A DNA stretch of 64,000 nucleotides, taken from Pseudomonadales bacterium (lineage in GTDB: Bacteria; Pseudomonadota; Gammaproteobacteria; Pseudomonadales; Azotimanducaceae). The stretch lies in the NCBI GenBank assembly GCA_022827245.1, contig JAJDTI010000179.1, positions 42,498 through 106,497 of the forward strand. Direction: 5' to 3'. A model generated the notes under the pieces. The model was not told where the DNA came from, did no database searches, and worked only from the letters and a program-made list of their open reading frames with translations. This document shows positions 38,080-46,855 of the stretch, one piece after another; positions within the stretch are counted from its first letter, which is position 1; every line of letters begins with the position of its first letter. The translations under genes were made by a program, and so were the position numbers.

Positions 38080-38304
38080 TTGTCGCATCCGAAGATCGAC
38101 AACGCGACCGTCGCGATCCTCGCCGAGGCGAGCCGAAACCGCTACCTCACGAAGCTCGGCGATCGGTACCGGCTGTATCGTCTATCCGATCAACCGAACG
38201 ACGGGCTCGACAAGACGGGCCCCTACTGCCCGTGCGCAGACGATGTCCCTACAGAGTATCGCCACCTCATTCAGTGGTACCGCCGAGACTACCTCGGCCT
38301 CTAA
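38080..38304 (+). CDS. Small hypothetical protein
   Basis: 74 residues from a TTG start, reading SHPKIDNATVAILAEASRNRY and ending HLIQWYRRDYLGL. It has CPC in the middle and no clear domain. No strong ribosome site precedes it, so it may be a remnant. It follows the integrase by about 200 bases on the same strand. Confidence 0.35.
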   Translation: MSHPKIDNATVAILAEASRNRYLTKLGDRYRLYRLSDQPNDGLDKTGPYCPCADDVPTEYRHLIQWYRRDYLGL

Positions 38305-38892
38305 GGTTGCGTCCGTAGCCGTGGCGGAACGTTCCGCCGTGTCAAGCGGGGCGCTCGGCACATTCGGCCGATGCGACCAGACCACTCTGGTCTCCTTGTG
38401 TTCGACCCCATACGGATCATGGGCGTTGCCTTCGGCCCGCGCCCTAGTCGGCTTCGCCGACCCGAGCCCGCAGGCGGTCTCGGCCCATTCGGGAAACGGT
38501 CGCTAACGCTTCCGCCCTCCGGGCGGTGAGACCTCCTCGCCAACACTGCTGAACCTGCACCGTCCGCCAGCCGGACGATCGCCATTCGTCGATCTGGGCC
38601 GCGCGCCAACGAGACTACTTGGTCGAATGTAGCCGCCAACGCGTCCCAAGCAATTTCGAGTATTGCCGATACCAGCCAATCGGCGCGACATCGCTCCCGG
38701 TCGTTCGGAAACCGCAGCAGGGTCGTCCGTCTTGTGCACCAGCGTGTCACCCGTGCTCGACCGGTCAACCGGTCGGTTCTCCGCTTCGCTCCGACCTCGC
38801 TGACGCTCGGTGACCGGCCTGCGCGCGGGCGGCCCCTGTCCAGGCACCGACGCACTCCCGCGTCGGCAACTCAGCCTGCACAGGAGATCATC
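38305..38892. other. No clear gene
   Basis: 588 bases with no convincing coding frame. The stretch 38758-38775 carries a repeated ACCGGT (ACCGGTCAACCGGT). I see no RNA gene or insertion sequence. Confidence 0.5.
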
Positions 38893-39432
38893 ATGGACCT
38901 TCAACTTCTCATCGCCCAGTGGAGCGGGGCATTGCCGCCGGGCTTCGTCCGGCCCGCCATCCTCACCGAGGGCACCGACCGGTGCGCCCAGCCGCGGTGC
39001 ACGCGAAAGGTCGCCATCAAGAGCAACGGGGAGCCGGCCAAGTCGTGCTCGAGATGCCTCGAACGACGCGCCAGATCCTGCAAGCGTCGCCGGGCGGCCC
39101 TGGTCGCCGAAGGCGGCTGTCGGCGCTGCGCGTACCGGAAACGTCTCGAGGGCGACTTCCTCTGCACGCGGTGCCGCGAAGACCGCGATGCCGAGCACGC
39201 GCAGAAGCGCCAGGACGCCCTTGACGCGGCGGCCATCGAGGAGTTCGCTGCACAGCTCGAGCGGGTCCACCAGGCGAGCAACCTCGACTGCGGGATCTCG
39301 CCTTGGAACGCGAGGCCGAAGCCGCAGCCCTCGGCGGCATACTGGTCGCCGCTGCCGGACCCGGAGCCGCGTGAGGAGCGCGAGTGGGCCAACTCGATCA
39401 GCGACACCGGGTGGCGGTACAGACGTCACTGA
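38893..39432 (+). CDS. Cys-rich putative zinc-ribbon protein
   Basis: 179 residues starting at ATG 38893 after CAGGAG. It holds four short Cys pairs: CAQPRC, CSRC, CRRC and CTRC, spaced so that two zinc knuckles could form, in a very basic central region (RRARSCKRRR). A charged helical C-terminus follows. It probably binds nucleic acid, but no family is recognised. It is inside the island between the integrase and the recombinase cassette. Confidence 0.6.
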   Translation: MDLQLLIAQWSGALPPGFVRPAILTEGTDRCAQPRCTRKVAIKSNGEPAKSCSRCLERRARSCKRRRAALVAEGGCRRCAYRKRLEGDFLCTRCREDRDAEHAQKRQDALDAAAIEEFAAQLERVHQASNLDCGISPWNARPKPQPSAAYWSPLPDPEPREEREWANSISDTGWRYRRH

Positions 39433-39763
39433 CCTGCTCGCGCGATCCAGACGCGGCGGCTCCGGTCGTCGCGTCTCCACCGTCCCAGACGCTGCTCCTG
39501 GCGCGGCGCCGACTGTCAAGGCGACGGGTGCCGGCCGCACGGCAGGCCCTTTGCAGGCCGCGCCACGCCGCCAACGCTGGCGGTCGGGATGGCCACCGCG
39601 ACCCTTTCCAGCGCCAGTACCCTAGCTTGAGCAGATTTCCGGGCGAACTTCCTCCCGGCGGACGCCATCCCTGCCGTGGGGCGAGCACAACGGATTCGCC
39701 TCAACAGAGCGCGCAACGATGCAGAAGATGCCTGCGCGTCTCCCGCCGATACTACTTAACAAT
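39433..39763. other. No clear gene
   Basis: 331 bases without a convincing frame. The open frames here are short and arginine-rich shadows. The last 20 bases begin the AT-rich promoter region of the recombinase cassette. Confidence 0.5.
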
Positions 39764-39792
39764 TTGATAAACAAAGAATAATTGCGTTAATC
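39764..39792 (+). promoter_or_regulatory. Promoter of the recombinase cassette
   Basis: TTGATA (39764-39769), a 17-base spacer, TTAATC (39787-39792), within a strikingly AT-rich patch (39751-39790) in GC-rich DNA. Transcription would start near 39799 and favour the ATG at 39874 for the first gene. Confidence 0.5.
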
Positions 39793-39873
39793 CGCAGCTT
39801 GGACGATCATCGCGTCCATGCAACCCCCGTCGTTCCCCGCCACGACCGGAAACCCGCTCCCGCGGCCCGGCGG

Positions 39874-40134
39874 ATGACCCGCCTCTTGTCCCGACCGCAC
39901 GACAGAAAGCCCTTCGACGCAGCCGCCGAGGCGGCATCCCTGAAGGCCGACACCCGGGCCCGGCGTCGCCGCCGCCGCACTCCCTCCCGCCTCGACCGCC
40001 ACACGCACGAACTGCTCGCGCTGTACGACGCGGGCGCCACCGTCGCCGAGTTGCAGCGCTGGCTCGAAGCGCGGCGCGTCCGCGTCCACCAGACCACCGT
40101 CGGCCGCTGGCTGCGCCGCCGCGGCTGCCACTGA
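39874..40134 (+). CDS. Small helix-turn-helix protein of the recombinase cassette
   Basis: 86 residues from ATG 39874 (a TTG at 39799 would add 25). It is very basic (TRARRRRRRTPSR) and ends in a helix-turn-helix-like segment, ALYDAGATVAELQRWL...VHQTTVGRWLRRRG, similar to resolvase-type or transposase-type DNA-binding tails. It starts a codirectional set of four genes with gaps of 10 bases or overlaps. A DNA-binding accessory factor is likely. Confidence 0.55.
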   Translation: MTRLLSRPHDRKPFDAAAEAASLKADTRARRRRRRTPSRLDRHTHELLALYDAGATVAELQRWLEARRVRVHQTTVGRWLRRRGCH

Positions 40135-40143
40135 CAGTACCGC

Positions 40144-41052
40144 ATGGCGAAGTTCCGCAAGATCCGGTCGCCCGAGGATCAGGCCAGGGCCATAGTCGGC
40201 CGTCTGGTCAACCTCGGCGTTCTGAGGCGCAATCCCAACGCGCCCGCGTCCGTCGGCACCGTTCGCAACATCCGCCAGTGCCTGACGCAGATCGCCCGCC
40301 ATATAGCCGGGGACGGCCTCGAACTGTTCGACCTCGACCCGGCCAAGGCCAACGCCTACCTCCGCTCCCGCGCCGCCGATCTCGGCCAGAAGGCCCTCGA
40401 CGGGCACCGTCAGGCGCTCCAGAAGCTCCTGATCCATGTCCGCGGTTCGCTCCCCGAAGGCGGCAAGCTGACCATCGTCCGCTCGCTCAGGCCGACGCCC
40501 AAGGTCGGGCGGGCCTACGCCCCGCACCAGGTCCCCATGGTTGCAGGCCGGCAGACAGCACCCAACGCGCTCGCCACGCTGATCGCCCACGCGGCCGGAC
40601 TGCGCGCGCACGAGCTGCTGACGCTCGCCCGGCCTGCCGAGCGGCCTCCGGACGTCCGGCCCGCGCGCCCGGAGAAGTTCGAGGGCCGGCCGGGAACGGA
40701 CTACACCGTGGTCGGCAAGGGCGGCCTGACGCGCCTCGTCCGCATTCCCGACCACCTGGCCGAACGCCTCGAGGAGCGCCGCCTCGACGAACCGGCGCCC
40801 GTCACCGACCGCGGCATCCGCTACGTGTCGCGCTACGACCTCCGCGGCGGGGAGGCGTGGAGCCGCAGCTTCTCCCGCGCCTCGCACAGCGCCCTCGGCT
40901 GGAGCCGCGGTGCCCACGGGGTTCGCCACAGCTTTGCCCAGGAGCGCATGGCCGAACTGCAGCGCCACCTCGTCTACGACGATGCGCTGGAAGTGGTCAG
41001 CCAGGAGCTCGGGCACTTCAGGCCCCAGATCACCGAGGAGTACTTGAGGTGA
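40144..41052 (+). CDS. Tyrosine recombinase of unknown cassette
   Basis: 302 residues. A SAM-like N-terminal core domain (NIRQCLTQIARHIAG, LRSRAADLG) is followed by a shortened catalytic domain: Arg in GLRAHELLTLA, HGVRHSFAQ (HxxR) and LGHFRPQITEEYLR (His and Tyr). It is smaller than P4 integrases and lacks an arm-binding domain. The stop overlaps the GTG of the next gene. Its target may be the hairpin downstream at 42061, but this is only an inference. Confidence 0.8.
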   Translation: MAKFRKIRSPEDQARAIVGRLVNLGVLRRNPNAPASVGTVRNIRQCLTQIARHIAGDGLELFDLDPAKANAYLRSRAADLGQKALDGHRQALQKLLIHVRGSLPEGGKLTIVRSLRPTPKVGRAYAPHQVPMVAGRQTAPNALATLIAHAAGLRAHELLTLARPAERPPDVRPARPEKFEGRPGTDYTVVGKGGLTRLVRIPDHLAERLEERRLDEPAPVTDRGIRYVSRYDLRGGEAWSRSFSRASHSALGWSRGAHGVRHSFAQERMAELQRHLVYDDALEVVSQELGHFRPQITEEYLR

Positions 41053-41489
41053 GCCGCCGGCTGACTCTCCACCTCACAGCGCGCCACAACGCGGCCCTCG
41101 ACCGCATCCTCGGCGGCGGCGACAGCCACGACAACAACCAACGCCGCCGCGCGGTCGAACAGCTCATCCTCGACCGTGCCCGGGAATTGGGGGATCGGAC
41201 CGGCCCGCAGAACGCCGCCGCCGTCGAGTCTCCCGGCGCCGCGGAGAGTTCCGCTGCCCCGATCGACGAGAACACCGTCCGGCTGATCGACCGCCTGAAG
41301 GCATCGCGCGACCAGTACCGCCATCTCGCCGCGCGCGCCGAAGCCGCCCTCCTGGGCGTCCCGGTGCGCGACGACTACGGCAGCATCGAACGCCGCCTCG
41401 AACGTGCGCTCAGCGCCAAGGGCTTCCGCATGCCCGCCGCATCCGATCCGCGTGCACGCGCCGGGAGTCGCCGCAGCGGAGGGCGGTAG
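41049..41489 (+). CDS. Hypothetical protein of the recombinase cassette
   Basis: 146 residues from GTG 41049. The N-terminus RRLTLHLTARHNAALDRIL resembles a ribbon-helix-helix opening, and the rest is charged and helical (LIDRLKASRDQYRHLAARAEAALL). No family is recognised. Overlap with the recombinase gene suggests a partner in DNA binding or regulation. Confidence 0.55.
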   Translation: MSRRLTLHLTARHNAALDRILGGGDSHDNNQRRRAVEQLILDRARELGDRTGPQNAAAVESPGAAESSAAPIDENTVRLIDRLKASRDQYRHLAARAEAALLGVPVRDDYGSIERRLERALSAKGFRMPAASDPRARAGSRRSGGR

Positions 41490-41492
41490 CCG

Positions 41493-41984
41493 GTGTTCGC
41501 TCTGTTCCTGGTCGCCGCCCTGATCGCGGGCGCCGTCCTGCTGGCGCTGAACGCCTACGAGCGCGTCGAGGGCCTCGTGCTCGTCGACAACGCCACTGGC
41601 GCGGTCGTCCTCGAGGGCTGGTCCGTCCTCGCCCACCACTCGGCCATCGTCGGCATCCTCGCCACCGTGGTGTTCCTGCTGGCGCTCGCCATCGGCCTCT
41701 GCACCTCCGAACTGCACATCCAGGCCGCGCTTCGCGTCCGCCAGGAATGGCTCGACCGCAGGTACCGCGACGACCAGCTCGGCATCGCCCGCGACGACTG
41801 CCGGCGCCTCGAGCAGAAGCTCGCCGACACGCAGCGGCAACTGGTCGCCGTCAAGGGCCAGCGCGCCAGGTTCCGGCGTTCCCTGCGCCAGGTCACGCGG
41901 GAACGCGACCGCGCGCTGAAGGCCGCCGCAGAGGCTGCGACGGCGCGCGATCCGCCCGGTTCCGCCCCGTCCGGCGGCGACTAG
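41493..41984 (+). CDS. Membrane-anchored coiled-coil protein of the recombinase cassette
   Basis: 163 residues from GTG 41493. There are two hydrophobic helices (about 2-20 and 50-72) and a long charged helix from about 85 to 150 (CRRLEQKLADTQRQLVAVKG) that should form a coiled coil. It is the fourth gene of the cassette and ends 76 bases before the long hairpin. No known family is recognised. Confidence 0.6.
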   Translation: MFALFLVAALIAGAVLLALNAYERVEGLVLVDNATGAVVLEGWSVLAHHSAIVGILATVVFLLALAIGLCTSELHIQAALRVRQEWLDRRYRDDQLGIARDDCRRLEQKLADTQRQLVAVKGQRARFRRSLRQVTRERDRALKAAAEAATARDPPGSAPSGGD

Positions 41985-42060
41985 CCGCGTACCGCGCCCG
42001 AATCGCAGCATCCTCGCCTCGGGCCGCAAGGCCGAAACACCGTCGCAGAACGTGCGCCGC

Positions 42061-42111
42061 GCCCCGACGCTGTGGGACGGACTCGGAAGTCGCGTCCCAC
42101 AGCGTCGGGGC
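42061..42111. repeat. Perfect 19-bp hairpin with inner stem
   Basis: Arms GCCCCGACGCTGTGGGACG (42061-42079) and its exact complement (42093-42111) with a 13-base loop. The loop itself pairs GACT with AGTC around CGGA, leaving one bulged G. No T run follows, so it is not an ordinary terminator. It lies after the recombinase cassette. Confidence 0.85.
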
Positions 42112-42356
42112 TGGGCTTCCACCGAACCGCGCAGAATCTCGCGCGCAGCCCTTCCGCGCACCTGTTTGCAACGGGCTCCGGACGTCTGTAGGGTGCGCCG
42201 CGAACCTCAAAACCGTTCCTCTTCGAGGGACGTCAGCGCCGGGATCTGCGACCCGGACATGGAGTCCTCCACCAGGTAGAACAACGGAGAGATGTTCCGA
42301 AAGGAACGTGCGATTCAAGTGCGTGCCGCGGGTGATCCAGCAGCGCGCGTCGAATC

Positions 42357-42503
42357 AACCCAGCCACCCCGGCTGACCACAACGGGAGACGGCCCCAAAA
42401 GGGCCAGTGATCGCGGCGGAACGCGGGAATTCCAGCTGTTTCGCTTCGATCCACAGCCGCCCCGGCTGACCCAAAGCGGGAGATGCCCACAAGGCATATC
42501 GCA
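42357..42503. ncRNA. Tandem structured repeat units, candidate ncRNA
   Basis: Two similar units start near 42360 and 42461. Each has a CAGCC/GGCTG stem, an AACGGGAGA or AGCGGGAGA linker and a second stem whose bases differ but still pair (GGCCC with GGGCC in unit 1, TGCC with GGCA in unit 2). The covariation suggests RNA selection. Another hairpin with a GAAA loop (GTTCC/GGAAC, 42294-42307) lies just before. The strand and role are unknown. Confidence 0.45.
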
Positions 42504-42843
42504 GATGTTCCACTGACCAAACGGAACCGCCGCCCGCGACAAGGGCAAGCGCGAGAGCAGTGCCGGCGCCGTCCGCGAGGACGAAACGGGTGCGAATAGG
42601 ATGAACGGATTAGTGACCCGCGATTCCGCTCAGCGTCGACAGATCGCAAGCATCGGTCGAATGCGAGTCCTTACTTACACCACAACTCGACCGCTTGCCC
42701 CGCCAGCTGCCGACCGGCTGCCGCCCCGTTGTTGCCCGCCCGTTCCCGGTCGATCCCACGGCGACGGCGCGAACGCGCAGTCTGCAAATCCGGCTTCCGC
42801 CAGCCACACCGCATGAGAGGTGTCGAGCGGCCGTCGCCCGGCT

Positions 42844-45800
42844 CTAGGAAGCGAAGGAACCGCGCGGCAGAAGCGGCGTCCACTCCCGTCCATTGGCCGT
42901 GCCGGCACACCAGAACACCGGCAGCGTGTTGTTCGGTATTGTGTTGTGGAACGACACCAAAGCGCCCATGTTGCCGAATCCCAACGGGTTCTGACGGACA
43001 AGCTGTCGCCCGATCTGGAGCATGGCTTCCTCCGCGAAGGCGCGGTCGCCGTCATCCTCGAAGATGCCGGCGTCCGGCGCGAAGGCCCTGACTTCATCGT
43101 CGAACGTCGTCATCGCCAGGACCTGCACTTGGGAGAACTTCCGCCTCACACGCCTGACGGCCTCCGGAAACGCCGTTTGCAGGCAGCACACCACGCGCCC
43201 TTCCGCCGCCAGTTCCGCGAACAACTCCGCATCCAGCGACCACAGCCGGTCCAAGCCCTTCGCCAGCGTCCTGCCGGTTCCGGCGAAATCGTCCACCACT
43301 ACGAGCATCGGATCGTCGTCCAGATGGGCGCGCGCCCATGTCGGCATCCCGTCGATCGAGGCGCACTTGCCTGGGCTCATCCGCCTCGCCAGTTCCCGCG
43401 CCGTCGCCGCGCCGCTCTTGGTGTCCGAGTCGACGTGGCCGAGGTAGAGGTTGTCCGACCTGCGCCGCACGATGCGCCATACGCCGTCCCCGACCTCACG
43501 CCGCCGCGCGTTCAGCGAGTCGACCATGTTGGCCAGTCCGTTGACGTTGGCCCCCTGCGTCACGAAGCCCTTCTCCGCGAGCCGCTTGAGCAGCAGGAAC
43601 GCCACCTCGATGCGGCTCTCGTCGTCGAACTGTCGCAGCCAGCGACGCACCTCCGCCACGTCCTTCTGCCGCCCCAAGTACACCAGCCGCTCCGTGACCG
43701 CCAGCAGATCGTCCTCGTCGATCGGAAATCCCGTCGTCTCGACGATGGCGAACACCGGCTCCTCCGCGGGGGCCTGGGCTGCCACCTCCTCCTGGTATCC
43801 GCGCCACGCGGGCAGCAGCTCATGTTCGCCGTTGTCGAGCAGCCAATCCCGGAACACCGGCAGTTCGACTTCCACCCACCGCCGGCCCTTCGGCCGGGAC
43901 AGGACGCGGCGCCGCAACAGATCCGCCTCCACGTCCCGCAGGTCCTGCAGCGGCAGGCGCTCCCCGGGCTCCAATCCGAGTTGGTCCTGCGCCGCGACCA
44001 CATCCTCGAGCGACTCGTACCTGCCCAATCCCAGCGTCGCGACGCACGCGAGAAACAGGCAGTTCGCCGCCACCGACCGCTCCTTGTCGGCCGGATCGAG
44101 CTCCGGCACGTCGGCCCAGAAGTGGGCAAAGTTGGTTGGCCCGAGTTCCCGCACGACGCTGCGCCGCACGTACTCGAAGTCGCTCGTCCCGACGAACGTC
44201 CGCCGTTCCTGCGCACAGCGCTGGAACACCTTGCCCGCCACCAGGTGCATGTAGAAGGGGTTGCCCTTGCAGTAATCCACAATGCGCTTGACCGCTTCGT
44301 CTTCGTACTCGATCTTGCCGCTCACTGGCTCGCGGATCAGCGCCGCGCAGTCCGCCTCCGCCTCGATCCTGTCGAGCGACCTGTTCATCCACTTGTTCAG
44401 GTCCGCGGCGTGGCGTTGGTAGATGCTGTTCATCCGCTCGCTGCCGACGAACATGAACGTCAGGCCCACTTCCGACAGGGAACGAAGCGCCTTCACGAAC
44501 TGCTTGCCCCGCTCGCCGAGGTAGAAGGCCGGGTCCAGGTCGTCGAACTCGTCGATGATGACCAGCATCTTGCGGCCGCTGTCCCGCGCCAGCGCCTCCA
44601 CGAAGGGGACGAGCGGCCCGAGACCGGCCCGAAACTCTTCCTCGACGGGCGGCTCACCGCCTACGCCCAACGCCTCCACCAGCCGCGTAGCCACCCGGTG
44701 ACCCAACTGGCCCTCGTGCAGTGCCGCCAATTCGCCCATCCGCAACACGATGCAGACCATGTCACCGCGCTCCCGCAGGTCCGCCGCCAGCACCTGCAAC
44801 ACCGAGGTCTTCCCGACCCGCTTCTGTCCCCACAGGAAGGTCGACGTCTCGTTCGACACGTCGAGCTCGAGGGTTCCGAGGAACGAATCGCGACCGTAGA
44901 GTCCTTCCTTGTCACGGATCGGGTTGATCCCGTAAGGCGGGTTCCTGAGAAGGCCCTCCCAGTCCGGCTGCGTTGCCTGCTGTTCGAACTCGAGCCTCTG
45001 GCCGAACTCAAGCGCCCGCCCGTTGACGGTCTCGCAAGCAACCACCGCGTCCAGCCGCAGCGTCCGGCCCGTCGGCGCGCCCGCCAGCACAAGACGAATC
45101 AACCGTTCGGCACCGGGTCCGAGCTCGAACGGCTCGTGCGGTTCGGACGCGGAGAGCGACACCGGCCCCGTCGGCTCGGCGGTTCGCACGCGGACCCCTA
45201 GCGCCATCCCGTCGCCTTCGTTCACCACCCGCACCGGGAACTCCACCTGTTCCGCGCCCCGGCCCAGATCGAGCTTGAACGCCCCGCCGGCGATCGCCAA
45301 CTTCGGCCGCATCATCTCGTCGCTGGCCTGCGTGCCCTCTTCGATCAAGCGCGACATGTGCCGGGCCACGGGTTCGAAGACCGTCCGCCGCAGTCGGTGG
45401 TCCATGTCCACGCCCAGCGAATCGAGCGCCCGTTGCACCTGCTGCCGGAGATCCCTGGCGCGCATGGGAATGCTGTCGGCTTCGTACTTCTCGCAGCTCT
45501 CGCAGAACTTTCGGAAGACCGCGCCGAGCAGCACCTCCACCTCGCGCAGCGTTTGCCGTTCCCCCGCCAGCGCGTACGGCGCGTAGGCGTGCGCCCGCTT
45601 GATGACATCCGTGGACGGCAGCTTGGCGGCGACGACCGCGGACTCGCAGAACCTGTCCGCCGCCGCCACCAGCGCCGACTGCGCCTCCCTCGTCTTCGCC
45701 GTGGCTGCGCGCATCACGGCGTCCCGCCTCGCCTTGGCCGGTATCTCGAACAGCGCGTTCAGCGCGTCCGTCGCCCGGTAGTACAGGTCCCCCACCTTTG

Positions 45801-46422
45801 GCGGCAGTTTCCGCCCGGCGTCCTCCATCCGCAGCGTCGCGTGCACCAGCGCCAGGGCAAGCTGGTCGTCGACGAACTTGTCGGCGTTCCGCAGCAGGTC
45901 CGCGACGCCGTTCATCTCGACATCCACGGGATTTGACGACGCCCAGCGCGACACGATGTTGACGAAAGTCCTCTCGACGTCCGCATCCATGATCGTGTCG
46001 AGCTGCGACGCGTACGCCTCGCCGACGCCGAGGTTGTCTCCGCTGCCCCGGTACCGGTCGAGCAACGCCTGAAACCCGGCCTCGTCGTCCTCGTCCGGTG
46101 CGGCCATCGCGCCGTCCTCGACGACCGCCTCGCCGCCCTCGGCGGCAACCGATCCGTCGATGTCCTTCAGGAGCGTAACCACCGGGCGGCGCCCACCGGC
46201 CAATGCGAGTTCCTCCGGAAACCACGCAACAAGCTCCGCGAGCGTTTTCGCCCCGTAGTCCGTCTCGCGGAAGCCCCTGTGAGTGCGCTGCAGGAGGCGG
46301 TTCTTCAGCACGCCGAGTTCCATCCTCCGCCAGTTCCGCTTTCTCTTCGCCCGCGCATCCGCGAACGCTCGCAGGACCAGCGCCAGAAACTGGTCCTCCG
46401 ATCGCTTTCCGTCCATTTTCAA
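42844..46422 (-). CDS. LOTUS-like / P-loop ATPase / PRTase-like conflict protein
   Basis: 1192 residues in one chain. The N-terminal about 25-75 (LKNRLLQRTHRGFRETDYG) resembles an OST-HTH/LOTUS nucleic-acid-binding domain. The middle holds an AAA/STAND-type ATPase with Walker A GQKRVGKTS (about 530-540) and Walker B MLVIIDEFDDLD. The C-terminal third has a phosphoribosyltransferase-like fold, with VVVDDFAGTGRTL matching a PRPP loop (about 1040-1055). A beta-sandwich-like region separates the first two. Such ATPase plus PRTase-like effectors are typical of defence or conflict systems. TTG 46422 is used; ATG 46416 is equally possible. It is transcribed alone. Confidence 0.75.
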   Translation of the reverse strand: MKMDGKRSEDQFLALVLRAFADARAKRKRNWRRMELGVLKNRLLQRTHRGFRETDYGAKTLAELVAWFPEELALAGGRRPVVTLLKDIDGSVAAEGGEAVVEDGAMAAPDEDDEAGFQALLDRYRGSGDNLGVGEAYASQLDTIMDADVERTFVNIVSRWASSNPVDVEMNGVADLLRNADKFVDDQLALALVHATLRMEDAGRKLPPKVGDLYYRATDALNALFEIPAKARRDAVMRAATAKTREAQSALVAAADRFCESAVVAAKLPSTDVIKRAHAYAPYALAGERQTLREVEVLLGAVFRKFCESCEKYEADSIPMRARDLRQQVQRALDSLGVDMDHRLRRTVFEPVARHMSRLIEEGTQASDEMMRPKLAIAGGAFKLDLGRGAEQVEFPVRVVNEGDGMALGVRVRTAEPTGPVSLSASEPHEPFELGPGAERLIRLVLAGAPTGRTLRLDAVVACETVNGRALEFGQRLEFEQQATQPDWEGLLRNPPYGINPIRDKEGLYGRDSFLGTLELDVSNETSTFLWGQKRVGKTSVLQVLAADLRERGDMVCIVLRMGELAALHEGQLGHRVATRLVEALGVGGEPPVEEEFRAGLGPLVPFVEALARDSGRKMLVIIDEFDDLDPAFYLGERGKQFVKALRSLSEVGLTFMFVGSERMNSIYQRHAADLNKWMNRSLDRIEAEADCAALIREPVSGKIEYEDEAVKRIVDYCKGNPFYMHLVAGKVFQRCAQERRTFVGTSDFEYVRRSVVRELGPTNFAHFWADVPELDPADKERSVAANCLFLACVATLGLGRYESLEDVVAAQDQLGLEPGERLPLQDLRDVEADLLRRRVLSRPKGRRWVEVELPVFRDWLLDNGEHELLPAWRGYQEEVAAQAPAEEPVFAIVETTGFPIDEDDLLAVTERLVYLGRQKDVAEVRRWLRQFDDESRIEVAFLLLKRLAEKGFVTQGANVNGLANMVDSLNARRREVGDGVWRIVRRRSDNLYLGHVDSDTKSGAATARELARRMSPGKCASIDGMPTWARAHLDDDPMLVVVDDFAGTGRTLAKGLDRLWSLDAELFAELAAEGRVVCCLQTAFPEAVRRVRRKFSQVQVLAMTTFDDEVRAFAPDAGIFEDDGDRAFAEEAMLQIGRQLVRQNPLGFGNMGALVSFHNTIPNNTLPVFWCAGTANGREWTPLLPRGSFAS

Positions 46423-46616
46423 TGCCGAGTTCCTTCCACTGCTCCCTGCAACCGCACCCGCGCGGAACGGCGGCTCCGCGACCGCCTACCGAGTGCTCGA
46501 TGAACCAGGCATTCTACCCGCGGCGTCCTGGCCGGAGGACTTTTTGCGGCTCTCACGCAGCTGTCACGCGTTGCCGATACGCCCGCCATTCACCACGTTT
46601 GCCGTCATCGATTCCG

Positions 46617-46752
46617 GCGCTCTCCTGGGCGTGCGCGTCCTAGTCGACACGACACCCATCCGCGACACCCGCGGCGCGGTCGGGCGGGTGGTCGTCGCGC
46701 TACGGGACCTGGCCCGGTTCGAGGCGCTGGAGCGCTCGCGGGCGGAGATTCC
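46617..46752 (+). pseudogene. Fragment of a PAS-histidine kinase gene
   Basis: Read on the plus strand, this encodes VLVDTTPIRDTRGAVGRVVV...RFEALERSRAEI, which closely follows the PAS-to-HisKA junction of the sensor kinase at 14267-16684 (TLINATPIRAAGGAVESMVV). Neither side continues the kinase. It is a gene remnant. The rest of 46423-46855 shows nothing else. Confidence 0.6.
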
Positions 46753-46855
46753 TCGGTTACAAGTGACGGGCAATACCGAGTGCTCGACTGATGCCGAAGT
46801 AACACATCGGGTCAGAGCGGACTCGCACTTCCCTCAGAGTTCCATACCTCGACCA

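Noticed and set aside
38758..38775. ACCGGT repeats as insertion sequence ends
   Set aside because: No transposase is nearby and the pair is only six bases each.
42601..42843. Several short frames on both strands near the ATPase gene end
   Set aside because: No ribosome site, no conserved motif and overlapping one another.
42866..42880. Sequence resembling part of the att repeat (GCGGCGTCCAC)
   Set aside because: Only 11 bases match and it lies in the coding end of the ATPase gene, so it is likely chance.
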